DNA of 7,820 bases. It comes from an uncultured Leptotrichiaceae bacterium. Its GTDB lineage: Bacteria; Fusobacteriota; Fusobacteriia; Fusobacteriales; Leptotrichiaceae. The notes under the pieces were generated by a model. It searched no databases, had not been told where the DNA came from, and saw only the letters and a program-made list of their open reading frames with translations. Positions within the stretch are counted from its first letter, which is position 1. Every line of letters begins with the position of its first letter. The stretch spans positions 1 to 7,820 of the forward strand of contig CALHVR010000086.1 in the NCBI GenBank assembly GCA_938037005.1. The letters run 5' to 3'. Shown piece after piece: positions 1 through 6,623 of this stretch. A program made the translations under genes and the position numbers.

Positions 1-31
1 TAATTTGCTTAGATTTTTTTGTTTATTTAAT

Positions 32-37
32 TATAAT
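32..37 (+). promoter_or_regulatory. Possible -10 box upstream of purL
   Basis: The hexamer TATAAT matches the sigma-70 type -10 consensus exactly and lies 27 bases before the purL start. No convincing -35 lies 16-18 bases upstream; the nearest, TTGCTT at 5-10, matches only the TTG part and is 21 bases away. In DNA this AT-rich such hexamers occur often by chance, and the window begins too close to judge the full upstream region. If real, the 5' untranslated region would be only about 20 bases, leaving no room for a riboswitch downstream of it. Confidence 0.22.
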
Positions 38-53
38 TTTTATAAATTTAATT

Positions 54-59
54 GGAGGG
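54..59 (+). promoter_or_regulatory. purL ribosome binding site, fixes the start at 65
   Basis: GGAGGG lies 5 bases before the ATG at 65. The same reading frame is open upstream to a TTG at 5, but that extension has no ribosome site and would add 20 residues (MLRFFCLFNY...) unlike the start of PurL proteins. The ATG start giving MNFRLYVEKK is therefore preferred. Confidence 0.85.
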
Positions 60-64
60 AAAAA

Positions 65-3000
65 ATGAATTTTAGACTTTATGTTGAAAAAAAAGAAAAA
101 TTTAGAGTTGAAGCACAAAATTTGTTGAATGATTTGAAGGAAAATACAGAAATCAAAAATTTAAAAAATATACGAATATTAAATATATATGATATTTTTA
201 ATATAAATAAAGAAGAACTAGAAAAAACTAAAACAACTGTATTTTCTGAAATAAATGTGGATAAAGTTTATAGCAATTTAGATGAAGTATTTGAAGCAGA
301 AAATAGAGAATTAGAAAATAGAAGTTTTGCTGTAGAATTTTTACCGGGACAATATGATCAAAGAGCTGATTCTGCCGAACAATGTATTTCTCTTTTAATT
401 GAAAATAATAAAGATTTATCAGTAAGAAGTGGAAAATTTATAATTCTGTATGGAAATATCAGTGATGATGATTTAAAAAGAATTAAAAAATATTATATAA
501 ATGAAGTAGAAATGAGAGAAAAAAATATTGATGTTTTAGTGGAGCAAACAGAAGAAACAAATAAAGATAAAGTACCTATATATGAAGAATTTATTGAGAA
601 AACAGAAAATGAAATATCAAAATTAAGAAATGAATTAGAATTAGCGATGACAGTAAATGATTTACTATTTATTCAGAAATATTTTAAAAATGAAGAAAAA
701 AGAAATCCAACTGAAACAGAAATTAGAGTACTTGACACTTACTGGTCAGATCACTGTAGACATACAACTTTTGAGACAATTATTGACAAGATAACAGTTG
801 AAAATGAAATTTATAAAAATATAATTGAAAAAACAATAACAGAATATTTAGCGAGTAGAGAATATGTACACGGAGAAAAATTAAGTAAAAAGCCGATGAC
901 TTTAATGGATTTAGCTACAATATTTGGAAAAGAACAAAGAAAAAATGGGTCACTTTCAGATTTAGAAGTATCTGATGAAATAAATGCGTGTTCAATTTAT
1001 ATTGATGTACCAATAAATGGAAAAGTAGAAAAATGGATTTTACAATTTAAAAATGAAACACATAATCATCCAACGGAAATAGAGCCATTTGGAGGAGCAA
1101 GTACATGTATTGGAGGAGCGATAAGAGATCCTTTATCAGGAAGAACATTTGTATATCAAGGAGTTAGAATAAGTGGATCTGCCGATCCGACAGAAAAAGT
1201 ATCTGACACAATAAATGGTAAATTACCTCAAAAAGTAATTACACAAAAAGCAGCACACGGTTTTTCATCTTATGGGAATCAAATAGGAATGGCTACAACT
1301 TATGTAAATGAAATTTATAATGAAGGTTATAAAGCTAAAAGAATGGAGCTAGGACTTGTTGTCGGAGCTGCACCAGCTGAAAATATTATAAGAGAAAAAC
1401 CTAAAAATGGAGATGTTGTAATTTTACTAGGTGGAAGAACGGGTAGAGATGGAATTGGTGGAGCAACTGGTTCATCTAAAGAGCATACAACCGAATCGTC
1501 AGAAAAATCAAGTGCTGAAGTTCAAAAAGGGAATGCAATAGTTGAAAGAAAAATTCAAAGACTATTTAGAGATAAAAATGTAACAAAATTAATTAAAAAA
1601 TGTAATGACTTTGGAGCAGGTGGAGTGTCTGTTGCGATAGGGGAATTAGCTGATGGACTTGAGATTGACTTAAATAAAGTAAGAGTAAAATATGTTGGGC
1701 TTAATGGAACAGAACTAGCAATTTCAGAATCACAAGAGAGAATGGCAGTAGTTATAGATAAAAAAGATATAGAAACATTTATAAAATATGCAGAGAATGA
1801 AAATTTAGAAGCGTATCAAGTAGCAACAATTAATGATTCTAATAGATTGGTTATGAAATACAATGAAGAAATAATCGTTGATATTTCAAGAGATTTTTTG
1901 AATACAAACGGTGCCAGTCAAAATATTGATATTGAAATTGAAAAAACAAAAAAAGTTAAATATAACAGAAATATTGAAGGAAAAGATTTAAAAGAAAAAA
2001 TAGTAAATAATTTAAAAGACTTAAATGTTGCATCACAAAGAGGACTAATGGAAACATTTGATTCAACGATTGGAAGCACGACAGTTTTAATGCCGTATGG
2101 TGGAAAATATCAATTAACACCTGCAGAAGTGTCAGTACAAAAAGTATCAGTTGTAAATGCTGAAACAGATGTAGCTTCAATGGTTGGATACGGATATAAT
2201 CCATATATTGCGAAACAAAGTACATTTCATGCTGGAGCATTAGCGGTTATTGAATCAATGGCAAAAATTGTTGCAGCTGGAGGAAATTACAAAAATATAA
2301 GATTTACATTCCAAGAATATTTTGAAAGATTAGGAAATGATCCTAAAAAATGGGGGAAACCGTTGTCAGCATTGTTAGGAACGTTATATGTACAAAAACA
2401 TTTTGGTCTACCATCAATAGGTGGAAAAGACTCAATGAGTGGGACATTCCACGACTTGACAGTACCGCCAACATTAGTATCGTTTGCAGTAAGTGTAGTT
2501 GATGCTAATAATGTAATTTCAAGTGAATTGAAACAAACTGAAAATAATATTTATTTGATTGAAACTCCTTACGATGAAAATGATTTACCAAATTTAGCTG
2601 AATTGAAAAATAATTTTGATTTAATAAGTGAAAATATAGAGAATAAAAATATAATATCGGCAGTTGCTGTAAAAAATGGTGGAATTGTTGAAGCTTTATC
2701 TAAAATTATGTTTGGGAATAAATTAGGACTTGATGTAGCAATAGATAAAACAGAAGAGGAATTATTATCAGTAAATTACGGAGCATTTATTGTAGAAGCT
2801 AAAAGTGATTTGGTTGGAAATAATGTGAAATTAATAGGAAAAGTTACAGAAATAAGAACTTTAAAAATAAATGGAACAGAAATTGAAATAGATAACTTAA
2901 TTGAAAATTGGGAAAAACCACTTGAAAAAATATTCCCAACAAGAAAAGCAGTTAATGACGGAATTGAAGCTAAAGAAATTAAAGCAAAAGTACAACCGAA

Positions 3001-3835
3001 AGAAAATAGTATAATTACGAGAATTATTGAACCTATTGCAAAACCGAGAGTATTTATTCCTGTATATCCAGGGACAAACTGTGAATACGATTTAGAAAGA
3101 GCGTTCAATCGTGAAGGTGCGATTAGTAAAATAGGAATTTTCAATAACTTGTCTCATACAGCGGTTGAAACTTCAATTGATAACTTTATAAAAGAAATTG
3201 ATAATTCACAAATATTAATGTTTCCGGGTGGATTTAGTGCAGGAGATGAACCAGATGGATCGGCTAAGTTTATTGTGAATGTATTAAGAAATGAAAAAAT
3301 TAAAGAAGCAGTAGACAGATTATTAAAAAGAGATGGATTAATTTTAGGAATTTGTAATGGATTCCAAGCGTTAATTAAGTCAGGTTTAGTGCCTTACGGA
3401 GAAATACGAGAATTAAACGAAGATTCGCCAACATTGACATATAATGCGATTGACAAACATATGTCTAAAATGGTTAAAACAAAAATTATTACAAATGATT
3501 CACCTTGGCTAGCAGGTATGGAAGTGGGAGAAATTCACACAATACCGATGTCACACGGAGAAGGTAGATTAGTTATAACAGAGGAAGAATATTTAAGATT
3601 ATTAAATAATAATCAAATTGCAACAAAATATGTAGATTTAGATGGAAATTCAAGTATGGATACAGAGTATAATCCAAATGGTTCTTACTATGCGATTGAA
3701 GGTTTACTAGCTCATAATGGTAGAATTTTAGGAAAAATGGCTCACTCTGAAAGAACAGGAACCAATTTATATAAAAATATAGAAGGAAATATAAATCAAA
3801 ATTTATTTAGAAACGGTGTAAAATTCTTTAAATAG
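65..3835 (+). CDS. purL: Phosphoribosylformylglycinamidine synthase, single-chain (FGAM synthase)
   Basis: This 1256-residue enzyme converts FGAR, glutamine and ATP to FGAM in the cytoplasm (step 4 of purine synthesis). An N-terminal domain includes FLPGQYDQRADS (92-103). The first synthase half holds DTYWSDHCRHTTF (224-236), the nucleotide and Mg-binding segment NETHNHPTEIEPFGGAS (330-346) and GGRTGRDGIGGA. The second half carries GGKDSMSGT (786-794). A fused class I glutamine amidotransferase runs from about 996 to the end, with PGGFSAGDE (from 1054), nucleophile Cys1097 in GICNGFQ, and His1227 and Glu1229 in AHSERTG completing the triad. All catalytic elements look intact. The length fits the single-chain PurL of clostridia, fusobacteria and streptococci, and not the split PurS/PurQ/PurL of Bacillus. 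The ATG start is fixed by GGAGGG 5 bases upstream. It leads the visible operon; its TAG stop is part of the purE ribosome site. Confidence 0.97.
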   Translation: MNFRLYVEKKEKFRVEAQNLLNDLKENTEIKNLKNIRILNIYDIFNINKEELEKTKTTVFSEINVDKVYSNLDEVFEAENRELENRSFAVEFLPGQYDQRADSAEQCISLLIENNKDLSVRSGKFIILYGNISDDDLKRIKKYYINEVEMREKNIDVLVEQTEETNKDKVPIYEEFIEKTENEISKLRNELELAMTVNDLLFIQKYFKNEEKRNPTETEIRVLDTYWSDHCRHTTFETIIDKITVENEIYKNIIEKTITEYLASREYVHGEKLSKKPMTLMDLATIFGKEQRKNGSLSDLEVSDEINACSIYIDVPINGKVEKWILQFKNETHNHPTEIEPFGGASTCIGGAIRDPLSGRTFVYQGVRISGSADPTEKVSDTINGKLPQKVITQKAAHGFSSYGNQIGMATTYVNEIYNEGYKAKRMELGLVVGAAPAENIIREKPKNGDVVILLGGRTGRDGIGGATGSSKEHTTESSEKSSAEVQKGNAIVERKIQRLFRDKNVTKLIKKCNDFGAGGVSVAIGELADGLEIDLNKVRVKYVGLNGTELAISESQERMAVVIDKKDIETFIKYAENENLEAYQVATINDSNRLVMKYNEEIIVDISRDFLNTNGASQNIDIEIEKTKKVKYNRNIEGKDLKEKIVNNLKDLNVASQRGLMETFDSTIGSTTVLMPYGGKYQLTPAEVSVQKVSVVNAETDVASMVGYGYNPYIAKQSTFHAGALAVIESMAKIVAAGGNYKNIRFTFQEYFERLGNDPKKWGKPLSALLGTLYVQKHFGLPSIGGKDSMSGTFHDLTVPPTLVSFAVSVVDANNVISSELKQTENNIYLIETPYDENDLPNLAELKNNFDLISENIENKNIISAVAVKNGGIVEALSKIMFGNKLGLDVAIDKTEEELLSVNYGAFIVEAKSDLVGNNVKLIGKVTEIRTLKINGTEIEIDNLIENWEKPLEKIFPTRKAVNDGIEAKEIKAKVQPKENSIITRIIEPIAKPRVFIPVYPGTNCEYDLERAFNREGAISKIGIFNNLSHTAVETSIDNFIKEIDNSQILMFPGGFSAGDEPDGSAKFIVNVLRNEKIKEAVDRLLKRDGLILGICNGFQALIKSGLVPYGEIRELNEDSPTLTYNAIDKHMSKMVKTKIITNDSPWLAGMEVGEIHTIPMSHGEGRLVITEEEYLRLLNNNQIATKYVDLDGNSSMDTEYNPNGSYYAIEGLLAHNGRILGKMAHSERTGTNLYKNIEGNINQNLFRNGVKFFK

Positions 3836-3839
3836 GAGG
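3834..3839 (+). promoter_or_regulatory. purE ribosome binding site overlapping the purL stop codon
   Basis: AGGAGG begins inside the TAG stop of purL (3833-3835) and ends 8 bases before the purE ATG. A ribosome ending purL therefore stands on the purE initiation site, which suggests translational coupling. Confidence 0.85.
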
Positions 3840-3847
3840 AAATTTTT

Positions 3848-4327
3848 ATGAAAGTAGCAATATTTTTTGGAAGTCAATCGGATATAGATAAAATGAGAGG
3901 TGCGGCAACTTGTCTAAAAGAGTTTGGAATAGAATTTGAAGCACATGTTTTGTCAGCACATAGAGTACCAGAAAAATTAGAAGAAGTATTAGAAAAATTA
4001 GAAAATGAGGGAGCGGAAGTTGTAATTGCAGGAGCTGGACTTGCTGCTCATTTGCCAGGAGTTATAGCTTCAAAAACTATATTGCCTGTAGTGGGAGTAC
4101 CTTTGAATGCAGCACTTTCTGGGCTTGATGCTTTATATTCAATAGTTCAAATGCCAAAATCAATTCCAGTTGCAACAGTGGGAATAGATAATTCTTATAA
4201 TGCAGGAATGTTAGCGGTACAAATTTTAGCGGTAAAATATCCAGAAATAAAAGAAAAATTAGTTAAATTTAGAAAAGATATGAAAGCTAAATTTATTGCA
4301 GATAATGATAAAAAAGTTGAATTGTAA
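3848..4327 (+). CDS. purE: 5-(carboxyamino)imidazole ribonucleotide mutase (class I-like PurE)
   Basis: PurE forms CAIR, the substrate of PurC, in the cytoplasm. Class I enzymes rearrange N5-CAIR made by PurK; class II enzymes carboxylate AIR directly with CO2. The 159-residue length is normal. Visible family motifs are GSQSD (8-12), SAHRVPEKL (36-44), AGAGLAAHLPG (61-71), ALSGLDAL (89-96) and IVQMP (99-103). Arg39 in SAHR is what class I enzymes have; class II enzymes such as human PAICS have SAHK. The C-terminal half contains GIDNSYNAGMLAVQILA (112-128), as in clostridial PurE as I remember it. The gene sits 12 bases after purL and directly before purC, the next pathway step. No purK is next to it in this window, so the source of N5-CAIR is not shown. 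Confidence 0.95.
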   Translation: MKVAIFFGSQSDIDKMRGAATCLKEFGIEFEAHVLSAHRVPEKLEEVLEKLENEGAEVVIAGAGLAAHLPGVIASKTILPVVGVPLNAALSGLDALYSIVQMPKSIPVATVGIDNSYNAGMLAVQILAVKYPEIKEKLVKFRKDMKAKFIADNDKKVEL

Positions 4328-4375
4328 TTTATTAATATAAGATGAAATTATAAAAATAAACTGGAGGTAATTGTA
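4328..4375 (+). promoter_or_regulatory. purE-purC gap with the purC ribosome site
   Basis: The 48-base AT-rich gap holds GGAGG at 4363-4367, 8 bases before the purC ATG. A weak 6-bp inverted repeat (TTTATT 4328-4333 and AATAAA 4355-4360) is present but is too short and AT-only to call a terminator. Nothing suggests that transcription stops here. Confidence 0.75.
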
Positions 4376-5095
4376 ATGGAAAAATTAAATCATATTTATG
4401 AGGGAAAAGCAAAAGCAATATACTCAACAAGTAATGAAGATGAAATAATTATGTATTTTAAAGATGATGCGACTGCATTTAATGGAGTGAAAAAAAGTCA
4501 ATTAGAAGATAAAGGAATTTTAAATAATAAAATTTCTACAATATTATACGGATATTTAATTAAAAATGGTGTTAAAACTCACTGGATTAAAACTTTAAAT
4601 GAGAGAGAACAATTATGTAAAAAAGTAGAAATTATACCTTTAGAAGTAATTATTAGAAATAGAGCGACAGGAAGTTTCGTTAAAAGATATGGAGCAGAAG
4701 AAGGGAAAATTTTTAAAAGACCTACATTTGAATTATCATATAAAAATGATGATTTAGGAGATCCATTATTAAATGACGACCATGCTTTAGCCTTGGAATT
4801 ATTGTCAGAAAGTGAATTATCAAAAATAAAAGAACAAACATTTTTAATAAATAAATTATTATCTGAATTATTTGATAAAATGAATTTAATTTTAGTAGAT
4901 TATAAAATTGAATTTGGTAGAGATAAAGATGGAAATATTTTATTGGCTGATGAAATAAGCCCTGATTCAATGAGATTATGGGATAAAGATACATTGAAAA
5001 AATTGGATAAAGATAGATTTAGACAAGATTTAGGCGATGTAATGGGAGCGTACAGAGAAGTTTTACGCCGTTTAGAAAGTGTTTTAATTAAATAA
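4376..5095 (+). CDS. purC: Phosphoribosylaminoimidazole-succinocarboxamide synthase (SAICAR synthetase)
   Basis: PurC joins CAIR and aspartate using ATP to give SAICAR in the cytoplasm. The 239-residue length is typical of stand-alone bacterial PurC. The N-terminal lobe has YEGKAKAIY (8-16), the phosphate-binding loop of the SAICAR synthetase fold. It is followed by GILNNKIS (47-54), the signature IIPLEVIIRNRATGSFVKRYG region (86-106), LGDPLLNDDHA (127-137), LVDYKIEFG (173-181) and LADEISPDSMRLWD (190-203). The ending DKDRFRQDLG fits the family C-terminal helix. The ATG start is set by GGAGG 8 bases upstream and places the YEGKAK motif at the usual distance from the N terminus. It directly follows purE, whose product it uses. 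Nothing looks truncated or fused, unlike the animal PAICS, where PurC and PurE are one chain. Confidence 0.97.
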   Translation: MEKLNHIYEGKAKAIYSTSNEDEIIMYFKDDATAFNGVKKSQLEDKGILNNKISTILYGYLIKNGVKTHWIKTLNEREQLCKKVEIIPLEVIIRNRATGSFVKRYGAEEGKIFKRPTFELSYKNDDLGDPLLNDDHALALELLSESELSKIKEQTFLINKLLSELFDKMNLILVDYKIEFGRDKDGNILLADEISPDSMRLWDKDTLKKLDKDRFRQDLGDVMGAYREVLRRLESVLIK

Positions 5096-5098
5096 TTC

Positions 5099-5103
5099 GG
5101 AGG
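5099..5103 (+). promoter_or_regulatory. purF ribosome binding site
   Basis: GGAGG lies between the purC stop (5093-5095) and the purF ATG, with an 11-base spacer, slightly longer than the 8 bases seen for purE and purC. It supports the ATG at 5115, which also gives the expected short propeptide. Confidence 0.8.
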
Positions 5104-5114
5104 ATAAAATAAAA

Positions 5115-6569
5115 ATGTATAAAAGTTTAAACGAAGAATGTGGTGTTTTTGGAGTTTTTGGACATCCAGAAGCAGCCCGTTTAACTTATTATGGACTACA
5201 TAGTCTGCAACATAGAGGACAGGAAGCTGCAGGGATTGTAGTTAGTGATGGAAAAAGAGTGAATGGACATAATGGTCCCGGTCTTGTATCTGAAGTATTT
5301 AACGATGATAGAATTTTTGAGAAATTAAAAGGTACTTCAGCTATAGGACATGTCAGATATGCAACTTCTGGAAGCAGTAGTAGAAGAAATATACAGCCAT
5401 TTTTATTTCAATTTCATGATGAAAATATTGCGTTAGCACATAATGGGAATTTAATAAATGCAAAGTCATTAAAAATTGAATTAGAAAAAAAAGGAGCTAT
5501 TTTTCATTCAACTTCAGACACAGAAGTGTTAATACACTTAATTCGTAGAAGTGAAAAAACAGAATTTATAGAACAATTAAAAGAGGCGTTACAGCAAATA
5601 AAAGGTGGATTTTCATTTATAATTCAAACTACAAAAAAATTGTATGGAGCAGTAGATCCGTTTGAATTTAGGCCCTTAATTTTAGGAAAAACTAAAAATG
5701 GAGCATATGTTTTGGCAAGTGAAACTTGTGCTTTAGATATAGTTGGAGCAGAATTTGTAAGAAATATAAGATCTGGAGAAATAGTGATTATTGATGAAAC
5801 GGGATTTAGAATAGAAAAATATACTGAAAATACTTCAACTGCAATAGCTGCAATGGAATATGTATATTTTGCAAGACCTGATTCTGATATATCAGGAGTG
5901 AATGTTCATAATGCCAGAAAAAGAAGCGGTAGAAGACTTGCTAAAGAATCACCTGTTCCAAATGCAGACATTGTGATTGGAGTGCCTAACTCATCATTGT
6001 CAGCAGCTAGTGGATTTGCTGAAGAAAGTGAAAAACCTTATGAAATGGGACTTATAAAAAATCAATATGTAGCAAGGACATTTATTCAACCAACTCAAGA
6101 GCTTAGAGAACAAGGTGTTAGAATGAAATTATCGGCAGTTAGAACTGTAGTAAAAGATAAAGTTGTTGTTATGGTAGATGATTCAATAGTTAGAGGTACT
6201 ACTTCTAGTAGAATAGTACAATTATTGAAAGAAGCTGGAGCAAAAGAAGTTCATGTTCGTATAGCATCACCCGAATTTAAGTTTCCTATATTTTATGGTA
6301 TAGATGTTTCAAATTCTTCAGAGTTAATTTCCGCAAATAAAACGGTAGAAGAAGTATGTGAGTACATTGGAGCAGATTCGCTTGCATTTTTAAGCATAGA
6401 AGGTTTAATCGATTCGATAGGACTTGATTTTGATGCACCTTATACAGGGCTTTGTATGGAATGTTTTAATGGGGATTACCCAGCAGGCTTGGGAGATTAT
6501 GAGGAAGAATTTATAAAATCATTGACACCTATCCAAAAAGAAGCATTAGAGATAAATGAAAATAAATAA
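5115..6569 (+). CDS. purF: Amidophosphoribosyltransferase (glutamine PRPP amidotransferase)
   Basis: PurF makes 5-phosphoribosylamine from PRPP and glutamine, the committed and feedback-controlled first step. The 484-residue chain begins MYKSLNEE, then Cys9 in CGVFGVFG. By analogy with Bacillus PurF the first 8 residues are a propeptide and Cys9 becomes the N-terminal glutaminase nucleophile. Glutaminase motifs include LQHRGQEAAG (31-40), GHVRYATSG (78-86), AHNGNL (108-113) and STSDTE (132-137). The phosphoribosyltransferase domain has ARPDS (253-257), TFIQPTQELREQGVRMKLSAV (from 322) and the PRPP loop VMVDDSIVRGTTSSR (352-366). Of the four [4Fe-4S] ligands of Bacillus PurF, only the C-terminal CxxC (Cys447, Cys450) is visible; the other two positions are Ala245 and Ile392. 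The protein most resembles streptococcal and other Firmicute-type PurF from memory, and differs from E. coli PurF, which has neither propeptide nor cluster. Confidence 0.97.
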   Translation: MYKSLNEECGVFGVFGHPEAARLTYYGLHSLQHRGQEAAGIVVSDGKRVNGHNGPGLVSEVFNDDRIFEKLKGTSAIGHVRYATSGSSSRRNIQPFLFQFHDENIALAHNGNLINAKSLKIELEKKGAIFHSTSDTEVLIHLIRRSEKTEFIEQLKEALQQIKGGFSFIIQTTKKLYGAVDPFEFRPLILGKTKNGAYVLASETCALDIVGAEFVRNIRSGEIVIIDETGFRIEKYTENTSTAIAAMEYVYFARPDSDISGVNVHNARKRSGRRLAKESPVPNADIVIGVPNSSLSAASGFAEESEKPYEMGLIKNQYVARTFIQPTQELREQGVRMKLSAVRTVVKDKVVVMVDDSIVRGTTSSRIVQLLKEAGAKEVHVRIASPEFKFPIFYGIDVSNSSELISANKTVEEVCEYIGADSLAFLSIEGLIDSIGLDFDAPYTGLCMECFNGDYPAGLGDYEEEFIKSLTPIQKEALEINENK

Positions 6570-6573
6570 CAAG

Positions 6574-6580
6574 AAAGGAG
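6574..6580 (+). promoter_or_regulatory. Strong Shine-Dalgarno of purM, set 43 bases from the ATG
   Basis: AAAGGAG pairs well with the 16S rRNA tail and starts 5 bases after the purF stop. No ATG, GTG or TTG lies at a normal distance after it; the next start codon of any kind is the purM ATG at 6624. The distance (43 bases between them) is far beyond the usual 5-10, but the spacer is almost wholly a hairpin (6581-6616). Confidence 0.7.
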
Positions 6581-6616
6581 ATTATAATTATTATATTTAA
6601 AATAAATAATTATAAT
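6581..6616 (+). repeat. Perfect 12-bp inverted repeat between purM Shine-Dalgarno and ATG
   Basis: The left arm ATTATAATTATT (6581-6592) is the exact reverse complement of the right arm AATAATTATAAT (6605-6616). The 12-base loop ATATTTAAAATA can add four more pairs (6594-6597 with 6601-6604) if A6593 is bulged. The left arm begins at the base right after the Shine-Dalgarno, and the right arm is followed by seven A's and then the ATG. All pairs are A-U, so this is not a rho-independent terminator, and no T-run follows on this strand. The likely role is to loop out the spacer so that purM can be translated; a recently inserted palindrome or chance in AT-rich DNA is the alternative. Confidence 0.75.
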
Positions 6617-6623
6617 AAAAAAA

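Noticed and set aside
5..64. Longer purL start from TTG at 5
   Set aside because: No ribosome site, and the extra 20 residues do not resemble PurL; ATG at 65 has GGAGGG 5 bases upstream.
1..64. Purine riboswitch or PurR-type operator ahead of purL
   Set aside because: Only 64 bases precede the start in this window and I see no riboswitch core or operator-like repeat; such elements may lie further upstream.
1956..2240. Minus-strand open frame of 94 codons
   Set aside because: Lies wholly within purL, is rich in Leu/Phe/His as expected from the complement of AT-rich coding DNA, and has no ribosome site or recognisable motif.
2776..3144. Minus-strand open frame of 122 codons with hydrophobic stretches
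   Set aside because: Antisense to the purL linker and amidotransferase domain; the apparent membrane-like segments come from the complement of Lys/Glu-rich codons.
4342..4353. Tiny open frame ATG AAA TTA TAA in the purE-purC gap
   Set aside because: Three codons only, with no ribosome site before it; expected by chance in AT-rich DNA.
4328..4360. Terminator or attenuator in the purE-purC gap
   Set aside because: The only inverted repeat is 6 A-T pairs with a 21-base loop and no following T-run.
4722..4994. Minus-strand open frame of 90 codons
   Set aside because: Antisense to purC, low-complexity composition (Ile/Tyr/Leu/His), no start context.
6581..6623. Rho-independent terminator between purF and purM
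   Set aside because: The hairpin is purely A-T and is followed by A's instead of T's on the coding strand; no minus-strand gene exists that could use it in the other direction.
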